Notes: generated by a model from the sequence alone, not told the origin. Positions 48,614 to 60,063 are shown, numbered from the stretch's first letter. The stretch is DNA of 64,000 nucleotides from Artocarpus heterophyllus (GCA_025403435.1 CM046350.1:33164182-33228181), one strand, 5' to 3'. Program-made: numbers and translations.

Positions 48614-48690
48614 ACGGCCTGTCGAACCACACGTCTGGCCTGTCGGTCTGTGACCTTCGGCCTGCCGAACTATAAGGTTCGGCGTGCCGA
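48614..48690. repeat. Near-palindrome array in Copia-D leader
   Basis: Cores at 48616, 48637, 48659 and 48681 (spacings 21, 22, 22), equivalent to the last four units of the Copia-A leader array. Confidence 0.75.
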
Positions 48691-49684
48691 CCGAGCATAA
48701 ATCTTCATTCCAAAAAATATAATTTTTAATGCAATTCATCAATTTTATTTTCAACAATTCAAAAAATAAAATTAGAGACTCCGGAAATACCTAGGAGCAT
48801 CATCATCAATCTTCTAGATCCGTCTTTTTCGAATAATTATTTAATTATAAAATTCTTACAAATTTAAAACTAAATAATAATTCCTAGATGGAGATGATAG
48901 TTCGCCATCAATTACATGAAAAACTTAGATACACATTCTAACCTCTAAGGAACTATAACCGGTATAAATTAATTAATTAATAAATAAATAATTAAATAAC
49001 GATTTAATCAACCATAATTAATTAATAAACATTCACCACATAATCCATGACAATATATGTAATATATAGAAAGCTAGAGTGCCAACTCTCTATTAAATTA
49101 AATTCAAGCATAGGAGAGATTAAGATCACAAAATTTATACATATAACATGATCACAAACTCGTAAATTTATGTAAAAACCGCGGCTCTGATACCAATTGT
49201 TGGAAAAAGAGTGCGCAGTAGAATTTTAAAAAAAATTATATCAGAGTAATTTCCAAAAACACAAGTTTGACATGCTATATGTATAAATTAACTAAATCTT
49301 ATTAACCTTTGTGTGCCGAAGAACCTCCGCAATCTGTGAAGAGAAATAACGTTCCAGAAGAGCCTCAACCAACTGGTCTTCTTTGCTATTCTCTATCCAC
49401 GACTAGAGTGAGTGTGGGCTCACACGTACAGCTCTTCCACCAATGACTCTCCTTACAACCAATCGAAAGAACCTAAAGCAAGTGTTCGTGATTTGTGATT
49501 AGCAGAGTATCACCCTTAATCTCTCAATTGATCTGAGTAACATGTGAGAATCACTCCCTATTTATAGAGGTTGGCCCTAGGGTCAGTCCGTATCAGAATA
49601 TGTCTCAAAATTTGAATTAGAATCAAATTCAGATCAATATCTGATAAGATTCGCGTGAAAACGCGTGATCTTATCCTTTGTTGA

Positions 49685-49760
49685 TCGACAGGCCGAACAG
49701 CTAGATCGGCAGGCCAAACACGCCCATCGGTAGGCCGAACACATGTATCAGCAGGCCGAA
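49685..49760. repeat. Near-palindrome array in Copia-D LTR
   Basis: Cores at 49687, 49708, 49729 and 49750, spacing exactly 21 each. The unit sequence has drifted (ACAGGCCGAAC, GGCAGGCCAAAC, GGTAGGCCGAAC, AGCAGGCCGAAC) from Copia-A but unit number and phase match. Confidence 0.8.
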
Positions 49761-51284
49761 CTGTCGAATAAAAAATCTCCACGAATCTTTTATTTTCCAC
49801 CTGAGATTCTAAAAGATAAAGTCTCAGTTTTAATTCAAATAACCCAATAGAGAAGTTATCTGATCAAAAAAACTTTATCTAGATAATCTCTAAGAAAATA
49901 AATTAATTTCCAATAATTCTACAAGTTTATCTTGATCTAATTTATCTAAAATTAAATCAACCGATAAACAAACAAGAATTTTCCGATCCCAATAATTCAA
50001 CAAGTTTATCTTGAATTAATTTTTATTACAAAATTAATTTGACTGATAAACAGACATGAATTATTTAATTCTTCTAAATTTAACAAATCTGATAAATCCG
50101 ACATAAATCACCAATTATTGGAAAAGCACGTCGTGTTGTTACAGGATGTTGTGAGCTAGCAAAGGGGACCAAATGGACCTATATAGTTCAAGTTTTTGAT
50201 AATTATGAAACCTAATATCCCAGATATACATTTCATAATTATCAACTCTAACGCTACTCCACTAAAAGCTTGGAGCTGCACTCTCAAACTACATAGAATT
50301 ACGAAGCCCCGTATAGCCAAGTCTCCATGACATATCATAGTGTATAGTATTCCCATATGATAATCCATAATCAGCTTAGAGACAAGTTATGTCTTACCTT
50401 CCCGATTATTTTTATCTTACATTTCCTTATCTCACCATCAGAAAACTTACTATCCAAAGATAGTATACCATTTGGTTAACTTACAATCCAAAGATAGTAT
50501 ACCATTCGGTTACACCTATGTATCCAAATGGTTGAGCGCTCCAGTTTTTTAATTACAGGACAACACATATAAGAGGATATCATCACTCCTAAAGAAGAGC
50601 TATGGATTCCATATCTATGAATAACAAGTCTACGCCATCAAGAGTTATGCCTCCAACGTACTGGCATGCATACCACTATTGAGATGTGGGTGTCACCCTT
50701 TGGTACATCAAAAGACATAAGTCAAGACAACGGGCCCACTATTCATCTCAGGATTAAGATACAATAGAAATGATTGTCTAAAGTGAATCAATTTGCCGAG
50801 ACAAAATTATTAATCCAAATCAATTCACTTTATGTCCCGATCCAACACATTGTCACCTATGACAACATGCGAATGTTTCTATTCATGGAGTCCACCTCCG
50901 ATGGTCAAGGGAAACCATCTCCCAATTGTGATATAGACAACATAACAATCTTTGAATAAATAAAGCGCCCAACGTTATTCCCTCGATTGCGGATCATATG
51001 ATTTAGACCATCACCTTAAGAATCGTGTCTTCCACATAATCCGTCCATCATATGCCCAATTCTTAAAGTTTAGACCGACAGTCTCAGATTATTGTTTGCT
51101 TAACATACATTCAATAAATATGAACGTGAAGAGGACAAGATTTGGTATATAAATAATGAATAAATTCTTTATTAATAAAATATCTCCAAAAACTTATTAC
51201 ATTTTTACTCCTTAGGGCATACATGTCTGACAATTTTCAAGATGGCCCCTCCTAAAAGGCCCTTTTCAAAATTGCCCTTTTAAT

Positions 51285-51743
51285 AAAAAAATGTGGTTTA
51301 TTAAAAGTTTAAGTTACCCTTCCTTCTTTAATTAAAAAGATGATTTATTAAAAGTTTGAGTTACCTTTCCTTCTTTAATTAAAAACGTGATTTGTTAAAA
51401 GTCCAAATTACTCTCCCTTCTTACTCCCTCATATGGTAGATTATTCTAGTTCGCTGGCACGGGTTGTCAGATTGTCACATAGTAAGTTCTAAAGTTAGAA
51501 CCTACCTTAGAACCTACCATATTCTAATATATTTTCTTTGAAACAAAAAAGCACCAATTGTCTCTAGTCACCGGCGTGGGTGCTAAATTGTAACCTTGTA
51601 GCTAGAATCTACCATATTTTAACATATTTTCTTTGAAACAAAGAAGCACTAACTGCCTTTGGCAGCCAACGCGAGATGACAGATTATAATCCGGTTGATT
51701 TCAAAGTTGAAACCTACTAGATTCCAACATATTTTTTTTGAAA
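51285..51743. repeat. Two tandem repeat blocks running into the assembly gap
   Basis: 51285-51420: about three copies of a ~57-bp unit (TTTATTAAAAGTTTRAGTTAC). 51515-51743: about two and a half copies of a ~110-120 bp unit marked by ATATTTTCTTTGAAACAAA; the last copy is cut by the gap. Confidence 0.7.
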
Positions 51744-51843
51744 NNNNNNNNNNNNNNNNNNNNNNNNNNNNNNNNNNNNNNNNNNNNNNNNNNNNNNNNN
51801 NNNNNNNNNNNNNNNNNNNNNNNNNNNNNNNNNNNNNNNNNNN
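51744..51843. other. Assembly gap (100 N)
   Basis: Exactly 100 N, probably a placeholder of unknown length. It lies between a tandem repeat and an LTR piece, a natural assembly failure point. Open frames through it are artefacts. Confidence 0.98.
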
Positions 51844-52887
51844 AACGGTAAAAATCACAAAATTTTCCATGCCTCGGTCGGCCTGCCGGACGCCCTGCTT
51901 CAGCCTGCCGAACTGCACAGTTCGGCCTGCCGGAAGCAAAGTTCGGCCTGCCGAACATTTCCCCAGATTCGGCCTGCCGGTCGGAAGAACACCAGCCTGC
52001 CGATCATCACTCCGGCCTGCCGAACATGAACTTCGGCCTGCCGAACTAGGAAGATCCAGAAATCCCAGCCACGGGTTTCTCGATCCCCAAAATCCAAATC
52101 TTGTTTCTAACCTGTGTTTCTCAAATCCCAGGCATGAAAAACAACTATAGTTGATAGAAAAACATTCTAGAACATGTTTGGAATCATTTAAACAACATTT
52201 AAACTCAAAATTTTCAAAAATCTGAAAATGAGAAAATGAGGGGAAAAATGAAAAATCTTGAATTCAATCCGTTTTTCTTCAATCTAAGCTTAGATTCTAG
52301 TTGTTCTAATTTCATCTAACTCAAATCCAAGGTTTTCTAAGCTTAAACAAACTTAGATTTCAAAAACACACAAAATTGAAAATTTTGTAAAAAGTTTAGA
52401 AATTTCGAATCTAACCTCGAATCGAAGCTTCAATACGCGTTCTCGGTTGCCGAATCACGTCCCCGAGCTTCCTCCTTGCTGTTCCGAAGCTTGGATTCAA
52501 ATGTGGTTTCAAAAATTTTTGAAAGAGATTGAGAGAGAGTGAGCTGTCGAGAGAGAGAGAGAGAATGAAACCGGGAGAGTGAGGAGAGAGAGAGGAAGGA
52601 AGGAAATAAATAAAGAAAATCGGTGGGCGGTTTTACTGTGCGAAAACCATGTGCCGCCCATGGTTTTGCAAAACGGAGTATTTTTAACATTTTACAAATT
52701 GTTGTGTTTTAAAACTCAAAACATCATTTTAAATCAATAAGAAATCCCTCGAATTCATTAATTTAACAAAACAACCAAAATTTCAAAAATCCAACCAAAT
52801 AATCTAATTAAGGTTAAAACGTTAATTATGGCACACTAATTCATCATTTACATTACATTAACATTAAATAAATTTCGGGACGTTACA
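51844..52887 (-). repeat. Partial gypsy LTR, inverted relative of the Gypsy-E LTR
   Basis: Close match, in reverse orientation, to 57920-58940: same TGTAACG start (minus, 52887), same (GA)n tract (52549-52600), same palindrome array. The rest of the LTR is lost in the gap. Following bases are ggtat. Whether it is a solo LTR or an element end is unknown. Confidence 0.88.
51876..52043. repeat. Near-palindrome array, eight units
   Basis: GCCTGCC cores at 51881, 51903, 51925, 51946, 51972, 51995, 52015 and 52036 (spacings 22, 22, 21, 26, 23, 20, 21). It has one unit more than its homologue at 58752-58898. Confidence 0.87.
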
Positions 52888-54310
52888 GGTATTGAGTTTT
52901 TATTCATCAAAATGCCCCTTGAAATCATGTTTTCAGAACATTTGAAAATTAGATAATTTATAAATCAATTTTACAAACACTTTTAAAATATATACTCAAA
53001 GTTAAATAGCTTGAAATCATATGGCTACGAAAGAAAAGAGATAAAAATGCTGCCTCATTGTTCTAAGCAACAGAATACTCCTCACAACTTCATTCCAGAC
53101 TGATAAATGTAAGCATTTCAAGGACAACGACTGACCTTGACAATAATCCAGCTATTAACATACTGAAACCGAAATCAAGATAACTAATAAATTAGTATTT
53201 TACTAATGGGTCCTTAGTGTGCCTAAATAAATTTTAAATCTAATGATATTATCACATAAATGCAAGCACACTTAAAAACATATTCAATCATTTCTGGTTA
53301 AAAAATAGGTAAAAATAAATCCAGGATAGAAAAACAAGTATGGGAGAGTTGGACTGCTGAAACAACAGACTTCTGAGCGGGCCGGTCGACTGGAGTATAC
53401 TGTGGTCAGTCGACCGCTATGTAAGGTGAGCAGGCCGATCGGTCGGGGTGCACTAGGGCCAGTCGACTGTCGTGACATGGAGCTAATTCTCCAGCTCTGC
53501 TTTGTTTCTGGCAACCGAGTTCAATCCCAACTCTAATCGACTCGAACATATTCTAATGTATTTTAAACATGTAATAATGGTTCTAAAATATCATATGAGT
53601 TTAATGAAATCATATTTACAGTTTTTTATCCATTTCTATCCCTTGATCATTAAAACTCATACTTAGTTCAAAAATAAGAAAAACTAGACATGAACATGTT
53701 AAAATCCGAATTGCATGCGTTCCAATAATGTAAATCTTTTTTATCTGACTCTAAACCTCGGATTAAATATTTCAAATAATTTTTCTACATGCTCAGACAC
53801 TATCAACATAAGCTCCGACTTGAACTTTGACATGAACTCAAACTTGACGCGAAAATATCAAGTAGAAAAGCTGATCGTTATAATGCCATAATAATTTTTG
53901 GTGGCGCTTCAAGGACTGGTCTCTTTTATGAGATTGTAAAACAAAGAGAGAGAGAGAGAGATATGGGAATTCTGAAACATTGGGAGTGGGTTGAGGGGTT
54001 TAGACTTGATCTGATTGGTGGTTTTCATACGAAACTAGAGGGTTTTCTTTACCAGTTTTGGGTTAATAAATTCAGCTTCTCAAAGTCTAGGCATTTCACG
54101 TGAAGTCTGGGCGAAAGGTAGTGGGGTTGTATTGCAATTAGGCAAAGCTGGGGGTTTTCTGGAGGAAATAAATAAAACAGTGGGAAAAATGTAGAAATTA
54201 CAAAATGAACGGAAATAAAATAAAATGTTAGATGGCAAAAAATAGAATTTAAATATGGTAAATAACAGATTGAATATTTAATTGGCATACTAATTGCCAT
54301 ATTTACACAC
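52888..54310 (-). repeat. Diverged gypsy-LTR-like segment with a GTCGAC array
   Basis: Same internal order as the other gypsy LTRs here: GC-rich palindrome array (53383-53468), AT-rich part, (GA)n tract (53945-53962), and a tail TTGGCATACTAATTGCCATATTTACA resembling the outer part of the neighbouring LTR. Ends are not defined. No coding sequence supported. Confidence 0.45.
53383..53468. repeat. GTCGAC near-palindrome array
   Basis: GTCGAC at 53385, 53409 and 53462 and CCGATCGG at 53435 (centre spacings about 24, 27, 26), each embedded in imperfect palindromes such as CCGGTCGACTGG. The motif differs from TTCGGCCTGCCGAA but the layout is similar. Confidence 0.6.
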
Positions 54311-55335
54311 TAGTTATTTCATAACTACAAGCTGAACATAAATGACAATAACTCAGAAGCATAAACCAGAAAATGGCGATGAATTTTCCAAGCAAGAAAA
54401 GATCGTCTCAACGAAATAAAATCAGACAAATAAAAGTACATGGCAATGAAACTCTGGTACTAATTAAAAGACATTGAGAACACTAAAACAACTCAAAACA
54501 ATAAAAACATATATTTCTGTCTAAAACGGAGAAACCTACAAGTCTGCAAGAAAGGGGAAACCTTGCACCCATGTTGGTGGGGAGGAGGGAGGAGTGCTTA
54601 TGAACCTTGCAATCACATCATGTTTTTTGCGACGGAAAACCTTTAGCATTTACAATTTTGCGTTAAAGAGTGAACTGAGTTTTGAACACTTTTCTTCTTC
54701 TTTCTTTTTTTTTTTTCTGTGATTTTTGTTTATATAAATTTCCTTTCTGTTTTTTTTTTTTAAATTGTCCATTATTTATGTTGAGCATATGATGTGCCAA
54801 TTACGTCGACAAAACTAAAGGGAATGGGAAGAATCCTTGTTCTAGAGTTGGATGGAACAAATATTGTATATGTTTTAAAATTCAAGGGGCGTGTCTTCAT
54901 GAGGCTTAAACTTGAGACGAAAAAATTAAAATTTATAATTATCTTTCCCTGAAACCTATTCTAATTAATTCTCAGCCTCTACATCTATAATCATGCATCA
55001 TATCACTATGTTAATCCTCTAGCTTTCAAACTTCAGGCATGTGATCCTTAAGAATATTAAAAAACATGGGAAAGAAAAGAAGCAAAATAATAGTATTTTC
55101 AGTTCCTAAAAAAATGTTTGTTTTCAAATTTAAAATCATTTATACTGTATTTACTTGCCGGTATACACACAAATATTGTGGTTGAATAGGCTATTTGACT
55201 GTTACATGGCCGAATTTTCTTTTTCTCCGAAGAATACGGTTCCTCTTTCAGTCTATATAAATATATTTACTACTCTTCATAAACATGAACATATATTAGT
55301 ACTATTTAATGTATTCTTATTCATACTTCAATTAG
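54311..55335. other. Intergenic, no gene recognised
   Basis: AT-rich with homopolymer runs. The last part (about 55215-55335) reads like an intron ending in TTCAATTAG before the QRT3-like pseudogene; I could not find an upstream exon. Confidence 0.35.
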
Positions 55336-56391
55336 GTGAAAGGAGGAAGTCTGCGAGCCTCAGACACATTTCCTGGTGACCGTCATTTGATAGAGTTATG
55401 GTCACCAAATTCCATTGAAATGGAAAAAAAGATCACTTGATCACATCTAAACCTATTCCAAATCTGAAAATGTGGGAATCTTCTACGAGGACATAACCTT
55501 TTGGGACATTCTATTTGATTCAAGCTACAGAGGAGGAGGTCTCTTCATAGTCGACTTGGTCAGAATTTGAATAAACAACTGTTTCTTTCTACACTTCACA
55601 ACACAAGGTATTATGGTCCAAAAAGGCCATGAAACTTTCATATCAAACTGCTTCTAGGGCAACACTCAACAATTGGTGGAGAAAAGGGTGAAAAGGACTT
55701 TTCAGGCACAGCTACCGACCTCGAAAGCAATGACAATGCTATAACGGATCTGGCAATCTTCTCAGCTGCCATTGGAGTGGTCTTGAGAGGTCAGGCTAAT
55801 ATTGTCGCCGTTGTACATTGTTATAGTAAAGCTACAAGCTTTGATGGGATAGGAATATTAGTGAAGTTGGCTTTACGAATTTCACAAACAAGAAATGACA
55901 ATTGCTACTTGGATTTTACTGCTTTAGTGATCGAAGACCCGGTTCAAGTCCATGTCACAAATGTGTTTTTTTTTTTTTTTTTTGGGTGATGCAAATATTG
56001 TGTTGAAATCGGTTAATGGTGTGATTAGGGGGGTTAAATATTGTGGACAATATGTTCAATGGAAACCCTAAAAACATGGTTCCAATTGTGAGATTAGATG
56101 GGGTCCAGCATTGATCAGATGATGATTGATAGAAACAATGTGATTGGAACGAGCCCAAAATCAACAGTTGGGAAATTGGTGGTGGCTGGGAATGGGACAA
56201 AATGGGTTGCTGATTTCAATCCTGCTTTGTTTTTCCTAACAGAATCACTCATTTTTCACTACTCGTTTTACGCTCAGGGGGTCCCAAAGTTTACTTCTCA
56301 TTCTGTCACAAACATCTCCAATAATGTGGTGGTAGTGGAGAGCGAAAAAGTGGTAAATGGAAAGATTTGTGTGACTGTTGATCAACAGTAA
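55336..56391 (+). pseudogene. Polygalacturonase QRT3-like pseudogene (C-terminal part)
   Basis: Pieces in changing frames line up with the right-handed beta-helix of QRT3-type polygalacturonases, which act on pectin during pollen wall separation: VKGGSLRASDTFPGDRHLIE (55336), FYEDITFWDILFDSSYRGGG (about 55475), ITDLAIFSAAIGVVLRGQAN (about 55742), EDPVQVHVTN, LGDANIVLKSVNGVIRG, KSTVGKLVVAGNGTKWVADF and VVVVESEKVVNGK to the stop at 56391. Breaks include a TGA after EKKIT, further in-frame stops, a frameshift near 55675, an 18-base T run (55966-55983) that shifts the frame, and another shift near 56040. The N-terminus is missing. An intron-like acceptor directly precedes 55336, so it is probably not a retrocopy. 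The family call is from memory of the sequence pattern. Confidence 0.75.
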
Positions 56392-56516
56392 CACGTACTA
56401 GTTTGTTATATGATGTTATATATTTATCAATTTTAACGTGTAGCTTCTAGCTATAGTTTGCTCCAATTGTTTATTCTTTGTATATCATTCACAAAAGGGA
56501 TTTTTACGCTGCAGAT

Positions 56517-57410
56517 TTCCAAAGTTTATAACCTTTAGTACTTTGGTCCTTATTTTAATAATTTAGATTCTTAAGTCTTCAAACTTTTAATCGTTTGACA
56601 CTTTAGTCCTTATTTTAAGAATTTGAATATTCAGATCCCCAAACTCTTAATTTGTTAGTACCAGTAGTCTCTATGTTATTTTTACTATTAAATAACATAA
56701 TAAATATCAATATTTTGAGGCTTTTTTGTTCCTTGGATCTCAAAAATGTAATTTTTAGTAGAAAGGTCACCAAAGCTATCCTTTTTTTTTTCTTAATTAT
56801 AACTCATTATTTTTTGTCCAAAAATAATGTTAAATGCTAAATGACAATAAATTAAGAGATTGATTATAAATCAAAAAAAAAATCATAAATATCTATTCTA
56901 TTTTATTTTTAGTTAGTTGGTACAAAATTACAATAATACAACAAAATAATTCTAATGCAACGATATTAAGTTGTTTAAATACACAATTGTATTTTCTAAA
57001 TATCTTTAATATAATTGAGGATAATAAAAAGCATGTAATCAAATAGTATATAATTGGATAATTAATTGTTGTGTTTGTCTTTAGTTATATCGTTGTATGT
57101 AAACCAACTTAACTAAAATATAATGGAATAGATGACTAATTTTCTCAATAAAATTTGTGAATTTTTTCGGTTTATAATCAATTACTTGTCAAGAATCATC
57201 ATAATTAACTTTTTCCTAGGACATTAAGCATTATTTTAGACAAAAAAATAAGTTATACTTAAAAAACAAAAAAAATCTTTTGCAGACCTTTTTCTTAAAA
57301 AAATATACGTTTTTAGGACCGAAAAATAAAAAAACCTCAAAATATTGGCATCTCTTATGTCATTTAATAGCAAAAAGAATATAAGCACTAGTAAGACCTA
57401 CACCGTAATA
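56517..57410. mobile_element. Element with long inverted arms (MULE-like or foldback)
   Basis: The arm at about 56655-56870 pairs with 57170-57405 in reverse: ACTATTAAATAACAT pairs with a copy of GCTATTAAATGACAT, then shared CAATATTTTGAGG and TTATTTTTTTGTCTAAAATAATG-like words. The arms are about 200 bp with perhaps 75-80% identity by eye. Before the left arm, a 60-bp unit (ACTTTRGTCCTTATTTTAA) is repeated about twice. No transposase. Target duplication not identified. Confidence 0.6.
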
Positions 57411-57919
57411 GTCCTTTTAGAAAATAATGACAGAAATTAATTAGTAAATATTACCACTCTTTTTATTTTTTTATTTTTTGCACTGAATAAAAATTACCGC
57501 TCGTAAAAAAACTTAATGGATTAGTTTGCATATGCTTGTCATGATTTGCTTTTTCAGCGCTTCCATCTAGCAGTAGTACATTCAACTAGTTAAATATTAC
57601 TAACTTAACTTATGGGTAATTTAAAATACCTGACTTTTGGATTTATACCACCGTATATCTGAATTTCGAATTTGTACTGTATAAATAAACTATAAAAAAT
57701 AAGGGAAATAACAAATTTAAGAGAGCAAATTAAAATTAATAACAAGTATTAGGCAAATGTTAAGTGAATATAACAAATTGTTTAAATCGTATATTTTGTA
57801 TAAACAATATACCAAAAATACCCCTTTCATACCATTTTTTCCCTTCCTCTCTCTCTCCTCTCCCCGGCATATACACTTAGATACTTTTCTTCTTTTTTTT
57901 TTCCCTTCCTCTTGCTCTT
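57411..57919. other. Intergenic
   Basis: AT-rich, ending in a C/T tract (57835-57919) next to the Gypsy-E LTR. No feature recognised. Confidence 0.4.
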
Positions 57920-60048
57920 TGTAACGCCCTAAAATTTATTTAATGTTAATGTACTATAAATGATGAATTAGTGTGTCATAATTAACGTTTTAACATTTAT
58001 TAGACTATTTGGTTGGATTTTTGAATTTTTGGTTGTTTTGTTAAATTAATGAATTCGAAGGATTTCTTATTGTTTTAAAATGATGTTTTGAGTTTTAAAA
58101 CACCACAATTTGTAAAATGTTAAAAATACTCCGCTTTGCAAGACCGTGGGCGGCACATGGTTTTCGTACAGTAAAACCGCCCACCGATTTTCTCTATTTA
58201 TTTCCTTCCTCTCTCTCTCCTCACTCTCCCGTGACATTCTCTCTCTCTCGGCAGCTCTCTCTCTCTCTCAATTCTCTCTCAAATTTTGAACTCCATTTCG
58301 AATCCAAGCTTCGGGTTAGCAAGGAGGAAGCTCGGGGACGTGATTCGGCAACCGAGAACGCGGATTGAAGCTTCGATTCGAGGTTAGATTCGAAATTTCT
58401 AAACTTTTTACAAAATTTTCAATTTTGTGTATTTTTGAAATCTAGGGTTGTCTAAGCTTAGAAAACCGTGGATTTGTGTTAAATGAACTTAGAACAACTA
58501 GAATCTAAGCCTAGATTGAAGAAAAACGGATTGAATTCAAGATTTTTCATTTTTCTCCTCTTTTTCTCATTTTTGGATTTTTGAGGATTTTGAGTTTAAA
58601 TGTTGTTTAAATGATTCCAAACATGTTCTAGAATGTTTTTCTATCAACTATAGTTGTTTTTCATGCCTGGGATTTGAGAAAAACAGGTTAGAAACAAGAT
58701 TTGGATTTTGGGGATCGAGAAACCCATGGCTGGGATTTCTGGGTTTTCCCAGTTCGGCAGGCCGGAGTGATGATCGGCAAGCCGGTGTTTTTTCGACCGG
58801 CAGGCCGAATCTGGGGAAATGTTCGGCAAGCCGAACCTTGTTTTCGGCAGGCTGAACTGTGCAGTTCTGCAGGCCGAAGCAGGGCGTCCGGCAGGCCGAC
58901 CGAGGCATGGAAAATTTTGTGATTTTCACCCGTTTTCACTGTTTTGAACCCTGATTTAAATCCCAACCTTATAGGATGATTTTAAAGGTACAAATGGCAC
59001 ACTAGGACATCATGAAATGGTTTAGTAACATAGAATGTCTCAAACTAGATATTGATTGACTTAGTTGGTAACTAGGATTGTTCGTGGTTCCGTGGAGCTA
59101 ACGTATAGCGGATCGGGATTACGGTGTGGGGCACCGGCACGAGTATTGAGGTAGGACTTCTATCCTATTTCTTTGGTAGCCTGGTTTTGAAATGATTTGG
59201 CTTTAAAAGGGATTTCTATCAAAATGTTTTCAACGGTTGTTTGAAAATGGTTTTATCGGTTATATTTTAATATACCATGATTATGAAATGAACTTCATAA
59301 TAAATGTAATTGACAACACTCGGTAATTGGGTTTTGAATGACAATGATAATAAACACTAAGGCATGATGCCATATTAGAGATCGGGTCGTGTAGCGATCG
59401 ACCTTGGGGGCAGGTCCCGAAACCCAGCTGGGCCACTACAGTGGTGATATCATGGTTTGCCTAGGTAAAAGTAAAATGGTGTTTTGATTTGACGAGTAGA
59501 CTGTTCTGTGTCAGGACGGTCCTACTCAAATTGTTTATTTATTTATTTATTTATTTAAGTTTCCTTGGAATAACTTCTAATAATGCTATGTTCCTTTGCG
59601 TTAAACTATTTTTATAAAACTTAGTCCTACTGAGCCTTTCGCTCACGTTTTATCTGTTTTAAATTTTCCCCTCTAGGTGGTTTCCCCTTTAGGTTTGGAG
59701 AAGATTCTTTGGACCGAACTCAGGAGCAATAGGAGAATTTATTTATATTCTGTATTTATTTAATCAAGGCATGTAAGACTTAACTTTATTTGTACTTGGA
59801 CTGTAATTGTATTTATGATATTGTCAGATCCATGTGTGTGCACAAGTTGTGGGTTGTGAAACCCCTACTCGCGATTTTTATTTAATATTATTATTTATTT
59901 AATATTGATAAATTCTTTTATAAAATATGGTGGAAATCTTCTTATTTCTTACTTAATTTGAGTCTTAAACCATTGGTTTTTAATTAAATTCTCTTTTAAT
60001 TAATCTAAATATTCTGCCATGTCACCTCCCGTACTCCAGGGCGTGACA
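57920..60048 (+). repeat. Gypsy-E 5' LTR
   Basis: Starts TGTAACGCCC and ends GGGCGTGACA. Contains a (CT)n tract (58210-58290) and the palindrome array at 58752-58898. Its first kilobase matches 51844-52887 in inverted orientation. Confidence 0.93.
58752..58898. repeat. Near-palindrome array, seven units
   Basis: Cores at 58756, 58776, 58799, 58825, 58846, 58868 and 58890 (spacings 20, 23, 26, 21, 22, 22). It lacks one 21-bp unit present in the inverted relative at 51876-52043; the unusual 26-bp spacing is shared. Confidence 0.87.
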
Positions 60049-60051
60049 GAA

Positions 60052-60063
60052 TGGTATCAGAGC
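60052..60063 (+). other. Gypsy-E primer binding site
   Basis: TGGTATCAGAGC three bases after the LTR matches the complement of initiator tRNA-Met. Confidence 0.92.

Larger units (their letters stand above)
48599..51232 (-). mobile_element. Copia-D: truncated relative of Copia-A (5' LTR and leader only)
   Basis: 49198-51232 is a full-length LTR (2035 bp, TGTTGG...CTGACA) clearly related to the Copia-A LTR. A primer site sits at 49184-49197 (minus ATTGGTATCAGAGC), followed by about 590 bp of leader matching Copia-A 6912-7510. Everything beyond the leader (gag, pol, 3' LTR) is missing; the break is at about 48599 next to the hAT-type remnant. A 39-bp tandem duplication (near 50431-50510) is private to this LTR. 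Confidence 0.85.

Noticed and set aside
51649..52150. Open frames crossing the N run
   Set aside because: They exist only because N codons are read through; the right part is the palindrome array.
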